Shown here: one piece after another, positions 25,077-34,236 of the stretch
Position numbering within the stretch: the first letter of the stretch is position 1
How the letters are laid out: each line of letters begins with the position of its first letter
DNA from: Acetitomaculum ruminis DSM 5522
Lineage (GTDB): Bacteria > Bacillota > Clostridia > Lachnospirales > Lachnospiraceae
Direction: 5' to 3'
DNA: 64,000 bases
Assembly: GCF_900112085.1 (NCBI RefSeq)
Contig: NZ_FOJY01000003.1
Coordinates: forward strand, 62,001 to 126,000
The notes under the pieces: generated by a model
The model's input: the letters and a program-made list of their open reading frames with translations, nothing else
The model's database searches: none
What the model was told of the DNA's origin: nothing
Made by a program: the position numbers and the translations under genes

Positions 25077-26192
25077 CTATAAAACTTTTTCTGTAAGCTT
25101 TAGGGCTTCTTCAATAACATTGTGCATGTCCATATATTTATAAAGCCCAAGTCTTCCTCCAAAAATCACATTTTCTTCTTTATCTGCCAATGCTTTATAT
25201 TTTTGGTATATTTCATTGTTTTTTTCATCATTCATTGGATAATAAGGTTCATCCCCCGGCTTCCAAGTTGCAGGAAATTCTCTTGTAATAACCGTTTTTG
25301 ACAGAGGATTTTCATTTTGACACATAAATTCAAAATGCTTATGTTCTATTATCCTTGTGTAAGGTGTCTGATAGTCAGTGTAATTTACAACGGCATTTCC
25401 CTGATAATTTTCCTCATCCAAAACTTCCGTTTCAAAACGAAGAGTTCTGTATTCCAAATATCCGTAGCAATAATCATAAAATTCGTCTATCATACCTGTA
25501 AAAAGGACTTTATCCGCCAGATTCATGTAATATTCTTTGTTTTCAAAGAAATCTGTATTTAAGCGAACTTCACATTTTTCCAGCATTTTTTCAACAATTT
25601 GTGTATAACCACCTTCTGGAATCCCCTGATATTTATCATTAAAATAATTATTGTCGTAGGTATATCTTACAGGAAGTCTTTTAATAATAAATGAAGGTAG
25701 TTCCTTAGGATCCCTGCCCCATTGCTTCATTGTATATCCTTTTACAAGTTTCTCATAAATATCTTTTCCCACAAGGCTTATGGCCTGCTCTTCTAAATTT
25801 TTAGGCTCTTTAATACCTGATTCTTTCTTTTGCTCTTCAATTTTTTCTCTTGCTTCTTTTGGTGTGATTACTCCCCACATGGCATGAAATGTATTCATGT
25901 TAAAAGGCATATTGTATAATTCATCATGATATCTTGCAATCGGTGAATTAGTATACCTGTTAAATTTTGCAAAAGTATTAACATAATCCCAAATTTCTTT
26001 GTTACTTGTATGAAAAATATGTGCACCGTAGGCATGCACATTTATTCCTTCCATATTTTTTGTATAAATATTTCCACCTATGTGGTCTCTTTTGTCAATA
26101 CAAAGGCATTTTTTACCCTTTAAGCCGGCTTCGTAGGCAAATACTGCTCCAAATATTCCGGCACCAACTATTAAATAATCATATTCTTTCAT
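25077..26192 (-). CDS. glf: UDP-galactopyranose mutase
   Basis: 371 residues. The N-terminal FAD motif is VGAGIFGAVFAYEAGLKGKKCLCIDKRDHIGGN. NVHAYGAHIFHTSN, RYTYDNNYFNDKYQGIPEGGYT and the C-terminal GRLGLYKYMDMHNVIEEAL are signatures of Glf. It uses reduced FAD to convert UDP-galactopyranose to UDP-galactofuranose for surface polysaccharides. No other galactofuranose genes are in view, so the polymer locus must lie elsewhere. The RBS AGGAG is 7 nt from the ATG. Confidence 0.96.
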   Translation of the reverse strand: MKEYDYLIVGAGIFGAVFAYEAGLKGKKCLCIDKRDHIGGNIYTKNMEGINVHAYGAHIFHTSNKEIWDYVNTFAKFNRYTNSPIARYHDELYNMPFNMNTFHAMWGVITPKEAREKIEEQKKESGIKEPKNLEEQAISLVGKDIYEKLVKGYTMKQWGRDPKELPSFIIKRLPVRYTYDNNYFNDKYQGIPEGGYTQIVEKMLEKCEVRLNTDFFENKEYYMNLADKVLFTGMIDEFYDYCYGYLEYRTLRFETEVLDEENYQGNAVVNYTDYQTPYTRIIEHKHFEFMCQNENPLSKTVITREFPATWKPGDEPYYPMNDEKNNEIYQKYKALADKEENVIFGGRLGLYKYMDMHNVIEEALKLTEKVL

Positions 26193-26237
26193 TTTTTTCT
26201 CCTAATATCGCTTTTTAATATCGTAAAGCCACTATAT

Positions 26238-26271
26238 ATTATAAACCATGGGCTTTTTTCTTGTAAAGCCC
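26238..26271 (-). promoter_or_regulatory. Promoter/terminator junction ahead of glf
   Basis: On the minus strand a GGGCTTT/AAAGCCC hairpin (26271-26250) ends the 216-residue upstream gene. TTTACA, 18 bp and TATAAT (26238-26243) could start a glf-glmM transcript within the same 40 bp. Both calls are modest. Confidence 0.4.
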
Positions 26272-26272
26272 G

Positions 26273-26923
26273 CTACTGGGTCATAATAACCGGTTTCATA
26301 TTTAGGCTGTCTATTGCCTTTAAATAGTCGCAAGTTATCATATCCCTGATTTCTTTTGTAGACTTTACTATATATAATTTTTCAGTACTAATCAATTCCA
26401 AAGTTATTTCCTTTTCATCGTAGCTGTCTTTTGTATCTTTAACAGACTCCTCCACCAGCTTGTTTTCCGCTTTGATTATTTCTTCAGCCTGAGAATCCGG
26501 TTTTATGGTATAAGTCATTTGATTAACCAGAAGGCTTGCCACAAAATCTGTCATATCTATATATTTAACCTCTAAAACTACAGTTTTTGTGTTTACATCA
26601 AGACTTTTTATTTCATAGGTCATTTTCGAACACTGATTTTCAAAATATTCCTTCATTTTTTCAATTCTTGAGAGTTCTTCAAAATCATAATCCGATACCT
26701 CGTCCAGATTTGCCACTAACAATTCTATGTCAAATTTTGATACACACTCCATAAATCCTTCAGTATATTTTTCTATTTTTTCTTTCTCAATGTCTTTTCC
26801 CAAAAGCTTTTCATCAGAACTGTCTTCTTTTCCCAAATTGTTATAATTATCAAAATATACAAATAAAACAAGAGTTGTCAATATTACAGCTGCTACAGCA
26901 ACAATGCGTCTTAGTAATTTCAT
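26273..26923 (-). CDS. Membrane-anchored extracytoplasmic protein of unknown function
   Basis: 216 residues, not recognised. An N-terminal hydrophobic segment (about 8-26, after MKLLRR) without a Cys lipobox or clear cleavage site suggests a signal anchor. The rest is acidic, soluble and mixed helix/strand. A pattern of about 130 residues (EKYTEGFMECVSKFDIELLVANLDE, then strands) resembles the small DUF4878/DUF5105-type folds of exported clostridial proteins, but that is a guess. It lies between glf and a NlpC/P60 hydrolase on the same strand, with a terminator upstream, so it has its own promoter. Surface location is the only firm inference. Confidence 0.7.
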   Translation of the reverse strand: MKLLRRIVAVAAVILTTLVLFVYFDNYNNLGKEDSSDEKLLGKDIEKEKIEKYTEGFMECVSKFDIELLVANLDEVSDYDFEELSRIEKMKEYFENQCSKMTYEIKSLDVNTKTVVLEVKYIDMTDFVASLLVNQMTYTIKPDSQAEEIIKAENKLVEESVKDTKDSYDEKEITLELISTEKLYIVKSTKEIRDMITCDYLKAIDSLNMKPVIMTQ

Positions 26924-26960
26924 TTATTTTTCCTTCCCCAACGCTTAATTTACTTTGCCT

Positions 26961-26994
26961 AAACAAAAATAGGAAGCCCCAAATGGAACTTCCT
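26961..26994 (-). terminator. Intrinsic terminator of the NlpC/P60 gene
   Basis: An AGGAAG/CTTCCT stem with an inner CC/GG pair is followed by ATTTTTGTTT on the minus strand, about 30 bp after the stop. Confidence 0.8.
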
Positions 26995-27022
26995 AAATAT
27001 TCAAAAGATTTTTATCAATAGA

Positions 27023-28201
27023 TTAAGCAACTCTTCTGATTGTGATGATTGGTCTGAAAGTTGCATTACTTACTATGATACCTGTAGACTCATCAGCAGC
27101 ATGAACAATCTTTCCACCGCCAATGTATAAAGCTACATGTCCACTATAGCAAACAATATCTCCTGCCTGAGCGTTCTCATAAGAAACTGCACCTCCTACG
27201 CTTTGAAGTGCTCCAGAATAATGTGGAAGCGCTACACCAAAGTTAGCATATACAGCTTTTACAAATCCTGAACAGTCACATCCATTTGTAAGGGACTCTC
27301 CACCCCATACATATGGATTTCCAACAAACTGAAGTCCGTAGGATGCTGCTGCTGCACCTACACCTGAAGCTGGTGTCGGTGCCGGAGCCGGTGTTGGATC
27401 ACTTGGTGTAGTATTATTTGCAGGCTGTGAGTTATTTGTTGTCTGTGCTGGAGCCTGTGTCCTAGCTGCTGCTGCACGAGCTGCTGCTTCTGCCGCTGCA
27501 ATCTTGGCATTTTCTTTATCAATAGTAGCCTGAGCTGCTGCTGCCTGTTTTTTAGCTTCTGCTAACTGAGCATCAAAATTATCAACCTGAGTTTTCTTTT
27601 CATTTATGAGATTTTCTAAATCTGCTTTCTGTTGGTTATTTTCATCCTGCATCTCTACAAGCTCTGATTTTTCAGTTTCAAGCTTCTTTTCAAGAGTTTC
27701 AACTTTTTCAACTGCTTCTTCATAGCTTGCAAGAAGGTTATTGTCATAATCCGAAACTGTAGATGCATAATCTACTCTATTTACGATATCAGCTATACTG
27801 TCTGCTGAAAGAATCTTATCAATAATTCCTGCACTTCCACCATTTTCGTAAACATATTTAATACGAGCTTTCATGGCTTTGTACTGTTCATCCTTTGTTT
27901 CCTTGGCTTCTTCTAAATCTTTTTCAGCCGAGTCAATTTCTGCTTCCTTGCTTGTGATTTCTTCTTCGATAACATTAATATTTACCATCAATGTAACTAA
28001 TTCTGAATTAAGAGATTCAACTTCAGATTCAGTCTCTGAAATCTGGTTGGTCAAAGAATTGATATTGTTATTTGCTGCCGCAAGAGAATTCTTTGCGTCG
28101 CTAAGTTCTGTTGCGTTTGTATTCATTACTGCAAGTGATGCTGCCATGCACACAGATAATGCACATGCCACTGTTCTTTTGATAATATTTTTGTTATTCA
28201 T
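27023..28201 (-). CDS. Secreted coiled-coil NlpC/P60 peptidoglycan hydrolase
   Basis: 392 residues. It has a signal peptide (about 1-30, ending NTNATEL). A long coiled coil (about 31-240, rich in Glu, Lys, Asn and Gln) is of the PcsB/CwlO type that docks on FtsEX. A Pro/Thr/Ala/Gln linker (about 250-278) precedes a C-terminal NlpC/P60 domain with Cys in CDCSGFVKAVY, then SGHVALYIG and IVHA supplying His and the polar residue. It should be a D,L-endopeptidase cutting wall peptides during growth or division, kept inactive by its coiled coil until activated. The RBS GGAGG is 4 nt from the ATG. A 130-nt leader and a good promoter precede it. Confidence 0.93.
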   Translation of the reverse strand: MNNKNIIKRTVACALSVCMAASLAVMNTNATELSDAKNSLAAANNNINSLTNQISETESEVESLNSELVTLMVNINVIEEEITSKEAEIDSAEKDLEEAKETKDEQYKAMKARIKYVYENGGSAGIIDKILSADSIADIVNRVDYASTVSDYDNNLLASYEEAVEKVETLEKKLETEKSELVEMQDENNQQKADLENLINEKKTQVDNFDAQLAEAKKQAAAAQATIDKENAKIAAAEAAARAAAARTQAPAQTTNNSQPANNTTPSDPTPAPAPTPASGVGAAAASYGLQFVGNPYVWGGESLTNGCDCSGFVKAVYANFGVALPHYSGALQSVGGAVSYENAQAGDIVCYSGHVALYIGGGKIVHAADESTGIIVSNATFRPIITIRRVA

Positions 28202-28340
28202 CTTTCCTCCAAGTCACTAGACAGCCTCTCCTTACTGCCTTCTCATATCATATACACTAAAAACTATTCTACCATCATAAACAGATAAAATTATAATTAA
28301 GAAAATATTAAAATAAGATAAATATTTCATCTGCTCTTAT

Positions 28341-28369
28341 ATCATACAACAGATTTGAAAAAAACTCAA
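28341..28369 (-). promoter_or_regulatory. Promoter of the NlpC/P60 gene
   Basis: On the minus strand TTGAGT, a 17-bp spacer and TATGAT are followed by a leader of about 130 nt. The remainder of the divergent gap (28202-28549) shows no riboswitch-like core and no other clear signal. Confidence 0.65.
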
Positions 28370-28549
28370 TACGTACGACATAAATTTTTAACAAATTTGT
28401 AAATATTTTAGTTTTTTCTCTCCCAAAAAGGTGTATCAATACTTTTTATTAAGCCGAAACATAATAGAGATAACAAATTTGCATATGTTTTTAAGCAAAT
28501 TCTACAATCTGTTGTGACATACGTAATATATATCGGAGGTAGATTGCAC

Positions 28550-31216
28550 ATGTATTATAATATAGATTTCGAAGTTTGTGCTTCTTGTCTGGCAGCAATT
28601 TTTTTTATTGTATATACAACTAGAACAAGAGTGAATTATTCAATTAATTATTATTTTATTACAGCTTTGTTATTAACAGGAACTTCCAGTTTATTAGATG
28701 TGGTTTATGTTGTTTTTTCTGATAAGCTTTTTTTAATAGCACCTCAGGCTTTGGAGGTTTTGCTAACAGCTTATACTATTATAACCAATCTTATGCCAAT
28801 TTCTTTGTTTTTGTTTTATATGTCCTTATCAAGAGTTATCGATGCTGTGGAATACAAGAAAAAACTTTTTATTCTGATTTCTATTTTGCCGTCTCTTATA
28901 AGTGTTGCATTAATACTTTCAAATCCTATTTCCCATGTGATTTATTCTCTGGGAAATAACGGCGAATACATAAGACATTTTGGAACTTACATTCTTTATG
29001 CAATTTCCTTCCTTTATCTTGTAATGTCTTTGCTGGTTATTTTTATTCTTAGAAGTTATTTTTCAAATGCCATAAAGCCATATTTTATTAATTCATTGTT
29101 CTTTATTATTTTTGGTTTGGCCATACAGCTGTTTTTCCCGTCACAGCTTATTACCAATTTTATTACGGTGTTTGCTTTGGGCTTTTCCTTTTTCAACAAG
29201 GATTACAGCAGTTTCGACAAGACAATTTCATTAGAAAGTGCCGCTTCCTTAAACTCTTTTGTAACCAGGTATATAGAAAACAATATTCCTTTTAATATAC
29301 TTTTTATTAATATCACGAATTTCAGAGATATTTTTAAAAAACACGGTTTCCAGTATTCTGAAGCAATTTTTCAGGATGTTGCATCAATTACTATCAGACT
29401 TTGCGAAAATAAAAGTGTCTACAGAATGGAAGGACGCCAGCTTTGCGTTGTTTTTCCAAGCACCCAAAGCTATGATAATTTTGTGAAAAATATTACTTTG
29501 CGTTTCAATAAGCCATTATATATCAAGGATGAGGAGCTTTTTGTAAATATTCATATTGCAATAGCTTCATATCCTGCTGACATTAAGGCTGCCCTGGATA
29601 CTTTTTATGTTTCAAAAACTATAACCATTTTTCTTGAATCAAGAGAAACTTTTCCATCCAAGGTGCAAAATTACAGAGATATATTAAGTAATTCCTTTGA
29701 AACAGTGGAAGAAAACGCTTATAAAGTACCTTCCGTTTCCAGCGGTCCTATGGCGCAAAACTTTTTTAATTCAATAATTATTTCAAATATGTCCCATGAA
29801 GTAAGAACCCCTGTAAATTCCATAATCGGAATGGCAGAGCTTATTATAAGAGATAGTGAAAACGTTTCATCAAAAAATTATGCCTCAAGCATTATTGATT
29901 CTGCATCAAATTTGTTGAAGATTTTTAATAATATTATAGATTTATCAAAAATCAGAGCAGGAAAAATTACTCTGGAAAATCATACCTATACCACTTTTGA
30001 TTTTTTCAAAAATATTTTCCGTTCCTTAAGAAACAACACGGATCAAAAATGCACCAGATTGATACTTGAAATAAATCCATTTATTCCCTCTGAACTGACC
30101 GGAGATAGAAAAAAAATAAGTCAGATTATCTATAATCTTATTGATGCAGCCACAATAAGTAGCAAGGATAATGTTATTGAATTCAGGGTTACAACGGAAA
30201 ATACTGACATTGATAACCGTATCAATCTTATTTTTTCCACAACCTATAAATCCATCAAGGCCGAAAAAGACTCCGTTAATTCCTTCGCAAAGTACTATAC
30301 AAGTCAAGGACTTTATGATGATAATCCCAATATTCAAACTTCCATTATAAAGGGAATGGTGGATTTAATGGGAGGACAATTAAGAATAAAAAGCAATGAA
30401 TCCAATCAGATCAATATCAGTGCTACCCTTCCTCAGATTATTGCCAATGGTGAGCCTATAATCAACCCAAAAAGACTTAAGGTTTCCTTTGTTTTATTTC
30501 ATGTTAAAGATAAACTTACGGAAGCTTCCCTTGTTACTTCTTTTTCAATGTTAGGCATTCCTTATGGCATTTGTAAAAATATTGAAAATGTATTTACCAG
30601 TATGTCTGTTTCCAACGCAGATTATCTCTTTATTGATTATATCGAATATGAAAAAATAAAAGACAGGATAAGCGCCCTTAACCAGACTATTACCATTGTT
30701 TTAATCACGGACGAAAGTGTTAAGGAAATTCAAAACAACACTCTGCCTGTGTTATCAACGCCTATAAATTGTCTGAATATTTATGATATGCTGCACTCCA
30801 TTAACGATAAGAAAAATAACGGTAACATTACCTTTACTGCCAGTGACAAACGAGTTCTTATTGTGGATGACAGCCGTGTCAATATTGAGATTATGGCAGG
30901 ACTTTTAGATGGTTATCTTATTAAAATAGACAGCGTCACCAACGGAAAAGACGCTATCAGGCTTTTGGAAAATGATTCCCGCTATGATTTAATATTCATA
31001 GACCACCTCATGCCGCTACTAGACGGATTAGAAACCGTCAGGGTTATCAGAGATTTAAAGGGCAGTTATTTTAAGAAGGTTCCTATTATTTCCATAACCG
31101 CCACTTCATTTGAAAATATGGATTCAATTTACCATGAAGCAGGTTTTAATGACTATATAGAAAAACCTATTAATCCTGAAATAATAGATGATATTGTTTT
31201 AAAATACCTTTCGTAA
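28550..31216 (+). CDS. Membrane-bound hybrid histidine kinase-like protein with degenerate domains
   Basis: 888 residues from the ATG at 28550, chosen because GGAGG lies 10 nt upstream; a GTG 36 bp earlier has no RBS. It has about seven N-terminal membrane segments (1-225). A GGDEF-like domain (about 235-390) follows, in which the active-site motif is replaced by MEGRQL. A HisKA helix (NMSHEVRTPVNSIIGMAE, about 425-442) keeps the phospho-acceptor His. The HATPase region keeps an N-box-like QIIYNLIDAA but lacks recognisable G boxes. A degenerate receiver-like stretch (about 650-755) precedes a good C-terminal receiver (VLIVDDSRVN, FIDHLMP, then SITA). It is probably a signalling scaffold or pseudokinase; the output is unknown. 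Confidence 0.8.
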   Translation: MYYNIDFEVCASCLAAIFFIVYTTRTRVNYSINYYFITALLLTGTSSLLDVVYVVFSDKLFLIAPQALEVLLTAYTIITNLMPISLFLFYMSLSRVIDAVEYKKKLFILISILPSLISVALILSNPISHVIYSLGNNGEYIRHFGTYILYAISFLYLVMSLLVIFILRSYFSNAIKPYFINSLFFIIFGLAIQLFFPSQLITNFITVFALGFSFFNKDYSSFDKTISLESAASLNSFVTRYIENNIPFNILFINITNFRDIFKKHGFQYSEAIFQDVASITIRLCENKSVYRMEGRQLCVVFPSTQSYDNFVKNITLRFNKPLYIKDEELFVNIHIAIASYPADIKAALDTFYVSKTITIFLESRETFPSKVQNYRDILSNSFETVEENAYKVPSVSSGPMAQNFFNSIIISNMSHEVRTPVNSIIGMAELIIRDSENVSSKNYASSIIDSASNLLKIFNNIIDLSKIRAGKITLENHTYTTFDFFKNIFRSLRNNTDQKCTRLILEINPFIPSELTGDRKKISQIIYNLIDAATISSKDNVIEFRVTTENTDIDNRINLIFSTTYKSIKAEKDSVNSFAKYYTSQGLYDDNPNIQTSIIKGMVDLMGGQLRIKSNESNQINISATLPQIIANGEPIINPKRLKVSFVLFHVKDKLTEASLVTSFSMLGIPYGICKNIENVFTSMSVSNADYLFIDYIEYEKIKDRISALNQTITIVLITDESVKEIQNNTLPVLSTPINCLNIYDMLHSINDKKNNGNITFTASDKRVLIVDDSRVNIEIMAGLLDGYLIKIDSVTNGKDAIRLLENDSRYDLIFIDHLMPLLDGLETVRVIRDLKGSYFKKVPIISITATSFENMDSIYHEAGFNDYIEKPINPEIIDDIVLKYLS

Positions 31217-31220
31217 AAAA

Positions 31221-31249
31221 GGCGCAGGGACTTCTCCCTGCGTTTTTTA
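31221..31249. terminator. Bidirectional terminator between convergent genes
   Basis: CGCAGGGA-CTTC-TCCCTGCG is flanked by six A residues on one side and six T residues on the other, ending the hybrid kinase (+) and the PatB-like lyase (-), whose stop codons are only about 30 bp apart. Confidence 0.92.
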
Positions 31250-32431
31250 ATAATTATCAAGAGCTTTTTTTAATCTTGTCAAAGCCTCGGTAAGTGTTTT
31301 TCTCGGGCAGGCAAGATTAATTCTCTGGAAGCCTTCCCCTGGTTTACCAAACATTTTTCCACTGTCTAACCATAATTTTGCTTCATTTATTATTAAATTT
31401 TCCAATTCGCCCACCGAAAAATTTAAGTCCCTAAAATCAAGCCATAAAAGATAGGTCCCCTCTAATTCTATTACTTTTACGCCTTTTAAGTTCTTATTAA
31501 CATAATCTTTTGCGAATTCTATATTTTTCTTTATATAGGAAAGTAAAGCCTCATACCACTCATGTCCTTTTGTGTAAGCTGTTTCACAAGCTATTATTCC
31601 AAATATACTCACCTGATTTATGGATGATGCCTTAAGTTCATCTGCAAAAGCCTTCCTTAGTATACGATTTGGAATAAAGATATTAGACAGCATAAGACTT
31701 GCCAGATTAAAGGTTTTGCTAGGAGAAGTGCAGGTTATGGAAATATCTTCAAATTCCTTTTTTATATTGGCAAAAACTGTGTGATGACCTTTAAATATCA
31801 AGTCACTATGAATCTCGTCGCTTACCACATACACCTGATGTTTCACACAGATATCCCCTAATTTTTCCAGTTCTTCTGCAGACCACACTCTTCCCACAGG
31901 ATTATGTGGATTACAAAGCAAAAATAGTTTTATATTGTATTTAACTATTTTTTCTTCAATATCTTCATAATCCATAACATATTTACCGTCATCCTTCAGA
32001 ACAAGGTCACTACTTATAACATTTCTTCCGTTATCCTTTATTACTTCAGAAAAAGGATAATAAACCGGCAACTGTAGCATTACATTGTCCCCTTTATTGG
32101 TATAGGCCTTAATCGCCATGGCAATGGCGCACACCACTCCCGGAGTTTTTAAAAGCCAGCCTTTCTTAACATCCCAATTATGATATTTTTTCATCCAGCC
32201 CTTAACTGCATCAAAGTAAGCCTCATCAATGTCACTGTAACCGTAAATCCCAACTAAGGCTCTTTTTGCTAAAGCTTCTTCTATATATGAGGAGGTGCGA
32301 AAATCCATATCTGCCACCCATAAAGGTAATACATCCTCCGGAAGTCCGTGTTTTATTGCTGAATCAAACTTTATGCTTCTTGTATTTTTTCTATCAATAA
32401 CTGTATCAAAATCCAGATTTTTCTCTGACAT
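31247..32431 (-). CDS. patB: PLP-dependent C-S lyase of the MalY/PatB family
   Basis: 394 residues, typical length. It is a fold-type I aminotransferase: LWVADMDFRTSSYI near the start, NPHNPVGRVWSAEELEKL (about 170), SDEIHSDLIF (Asp contacting PLP nitrogen) and TSPSKTFNLASL with the PLP-binding Lys (about 232-243). MalY/PatB enzymes cleave cystathionine or cysteine conjugates to pyruvate, ammonia and a thiol, linking to methionine synthesis and sulfur supply. The gene starts 2 bp after the P1 peptidase stop, so the two are co-transcribed. Confidence 0.9.
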   Translation of the reverse strand: MSEKNLDFDTVIDRKNTRSIKFDSAIKHGLPEDVLPLWVADMDFRTSSYIEEALAKRALVGIYGYSDIDEAYFDAVKGWMKKYHNWDVKKGWLLKTPGVVCAIAMAIKAYTNKGDNVMLQLPVYYPFSEVIKDNGRNVISSDLVLKDDGKYVMDYEDIEEKIVKYNIKLFLLCNPHNPVGRVWSAEELEKLGDICVKHQVYVVSDEIHSDLIFKGHHTVFANIKKEFEDISITCTSPSKTFNLASLMLSNIFIPNRILRKAFADELKASSINQVSIFGIIACETAYTKGHEWYEALLSYIKKNIEFAKDYVNKNLKGVKVIELEGTYLLWLDFRDLNFSVGELENLIINEAKLWLDSGKMFGKPGEGFQRINLACPRKTLTEALTRLKKALDNY

Positions 32432-32433
32432 TT

Positions 32434-33408
32434 TTACCCCTCCATATTAATATCATCATAAGCTAATAATCCGTAAGCACTTTTTGCGCATTTTACGGCT
32501 TTTTCTATTGCTTTGCTTATTACCAGGGCTGCAAGACTTCCTGCAAGATCCTGATCTACATCTATATCACCTACAGATACCGCATAAATGCTGTCTCCAT
32601 CACAGGAGGTATGAACAGGGTTTATACTTCTTGCGTAACCGTTATGAGCCATTCCTGCAATTTTACACAGCTTTGTTTTATCAAATTTTCCATTGGTAAT
32701 AACACAGGCTATGGTAGTATTTCCCACAAATTTATTTTCTTTAACCTCTAATGAAGAACACATTATATCCAAGGTGCTTCTAAAGGATTTTTTATCTTCT
32801 CTTAAAAGTCCTGCGATTTTTTCACCCTTTTCATAATCAAAGATATCTCCCAGGGCATTTAGGCATACTATGGCACCAATTTTAAAATCACCTATAGAAA
32901 TAGCATAACTTCCTATGCCTGATTTCATTGCAAAATCCATTCCCATTATTTTTCCAACACTGGCACCACATCCTGCACCAAAATTCCCGTCTTTATAATT
33001 TCCCCCTTCAAAAGCTTTCTTTGCAGCTTCATATCCCATATTTTTGTCAGGGCGAATATGACTATCTCCAACTGTAAGGTCAAAAATATCAGCCTGGCAT
33101 ACCAAAGGAACTTTCGTTACCCCCACATCAAAGCCTATATTTTTTTCTTCCAAAAATTCCATTACTCCCCCGGCTGCATCAAGTCCGAAAGCACTTCCTC
33201 CGGATAAAACTACTGCATGTATCTCTTGGGCTGCGGCCAAAGGGTTCATTAATTCCGATTCTCTTGAAGCAGGTCCTCCCCCTCTTACATCAAGTCCAGC
33301 CGCCATTCCCTTTTCACACAGTATTACGCTTACACCTGTGGCAGCTTTTTCATCTTCTACCTGTCCTATTTTTATGCCGTCTATTTCAGTTATTTTTATT
33401 TCTTCCAA
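32434..33408 (-). CDS. P1 family peptidase (DmpA-like N-terminal nucleophile hydrolase)
   Basis: 324 residues. GPASRESELMNPLAAAQEIHAVVLSGGSAFGLDAAGGVMEFLEE near the N-terminus and GFGAGCGASVGKIMG in the centre are the P1 signature. The Asn-Thr-Thr-Ile-Ala-Cys-Val stretch at about 229-235 is where family members self-cleave to expose a Ser/Thr nucleophile. Members are D- or L-aminopeptidases/amidases acting on small peptides or lactam-like compounds; the substrate here is unknown. It is first in a two-gene operon with the C-S lyase, so a thiol or peptide conjugate could be a shared substrate, which is speculative. Confidence 0.88.
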   Translation of the reverse strand: MEEIKITEIDGIKIGQVEDEKAATGVSVILCEKGMAAGLDVRGGGPASRESELMNPLAAAQEIHAVVLSGGSAFGLDAAGGVMEFLEEKNIGFDVGVTKVPLVCQADIFDLTVGDSHIRPDKNMGYEAAKKAFEGGNYKDGNFGAGCGASVGKIMGMDFAMKSGIGSYAISIGDFKIGAIVCLNALGDIFDYEKGEKIAGLLREDKKSFRSTLDIMCSSLEVKENKFVGNTTIACVITNGKFDKTKLCKIAGMAHNGYARSINPVHTSCDGDSIYAVSVGDIDVDQDLAGSLAALVISKAIEKAVKCAKSAYGLLAYDDINMEG

Positions 33409-33440
33409 ATCTATACCTCCCGATTTTTGTTTTATATTAT

Positions 33441-33490
33441 AACAAAAAAGGGCCGTCTTCTCATAAAAAATTTTGAGAATCTTGCCCTAA
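33441..33490 (-). terminator. Terminator of the tRNA cluster
   Basis: AGGGC, ATTCTC / GAGAA and GCCCT form an interrupted stem (33449-33488) followed by TTTTTTGTT on the minus strand, 20 bp after tRNA-Gln. Confidence 0.7.
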
Positions 33491-33510
33491 TGGTAAAATA
33501 TCTATATAAA

Positions 33511-33582
33511 CTGGGCTAACCAGATTCGAACTGGTGAATGCAGGAGTCAAAGTCCTGTGCCTTACCGCTTGGCGATAGCCCA
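33511..33582 (-). tRNA. tRNA-Gln (anticodon TTG)
   Basis: A 72-nt cloverleaf with acceptor TGGGCTA/TAGCCCA, anticodon loop CTTTGAC and T loop TTCGAAT. CCA is not encoded. It is last of five tRNA genes. Confidence 0.97.
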
Positions 33583-33664
33583 ATAACTTTCGTTTTTATA
33601 AGAAAAAGCATCTCATAGACAAACAAAAGAGATGCAATTAGCGAGTAACAACCTAAATAAAAAG

Positions 33665-33739
33665 GGTGGATACAGGGATTCGAACCCTGGGCCTCCAGAG
33701 CCACAATCTGGCGCGCTAACCAACTGCGCTATACCCACC
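33665..33739 (-). tRNA. tRNA-His (anticodon GTG)
   Basis: A 75-nt cloverleaf including the extra 5' G(-1) opposite C73 that marks tRNA-His. Acceptor GTGGGTA/TATCCAC, anticodon stem CCAGA/TCTGG around TTGTGGC. Confidence 0.97.
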
Positions 33740-33837
33740 ATATATAATTTCAAATGTAATTCCTATAGTTGTAAAAAAAACGACAGTTAACTGAATTCTT
33801 ATATAACTGTCCTTTCTAATAACTACCTATAAGAAAA

Positions 33838-33911
<74 letters not shown>

Positions 33912-33936
33912 ATAAGTAAGTCATAAAGCTTACAAA

Positions 33937-34007
33937 AGCGGGTGATGGGAATCGAACCCACGTATCTAGCTTGGAAGGCTAGTGTTCTACCATTGAACTA
34001 CACCCGC
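33937..34007 (-). tRNA. tRNA-Gly (anticodon TCC)
   Basis: A 71-nt cloverleaf with acceptor GCGGGTG/CACCCGC, anticodon stem CTAGC/GCTAG and loop CTTCCAA. Confidence 0.97.
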
Positions 34008-34013
34008 ATAGCA

Positions 34014-34088
34014 TCGGGGTGACAGGATTCGAACCTGCGGCCTCCTGGTCCCAAACCAGGCGCTCTAGCCAAGCTGAGCCACACCCCG
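34014..34088 (-). tRNA. tRNA-Pro (anticodon TGG)
   Basis: A 75-nt cloverleaf with acceptor CGGGGTG/CACCCCG, anticodon stem CCTGG/CCAGG and loop TTTGGGA. It is first gene of the five-tRNA unit Pro-Gly-Arg-His-Gln. Confidence 0.97.
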
Positions 34089-34130
34089 TTAGTGCTTATT
34101 TCTTCGTGTCTCATCCGCGACACAAGTAGT

Positions 34131-34159
34131 ATTATATTACCTAACAAAATAAATGTCAA
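34131..34159 (-). promoter_or_regulatory. Perfect-consensus promoter of the tRNA cluster
   Basis: TTGACA, a 17-bp spacer and TATAAT on the minus strand match the sigma-A consensus at all 12 positions, about 42 bp before tRNA-Pro. The transcript start is followed by a GTGTC/GACAC hairpin. The adjacent 34160-34236 holds A/T runs and a GGGG/CCCC hairpin that may end the K+ channel transcript. Confidence 0.9.
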
Positions 34160-34236
34160 CAACTTTTTTTATTTTTTTTAAAAAAATTTTTTACCTGGGG
34201 TATTTCCCCAAATAATGGGGCTTGGGGCTATATACA

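Noticed and set aside
28202-28549. A c-di-AMP (ydaO-type) riboswitch ahead of the NlpC/P60 gene
   Set aside because: Such genes often carry one, but none of the conserved core segments is present; only a simple promoter and 130-nt leader are seen.
33516-33704. A 62-residue open frame
   Set aside because: It overlaps tRNA-Gln and tRNA-His; its apparent sequence is only the translation of tRNA genes.
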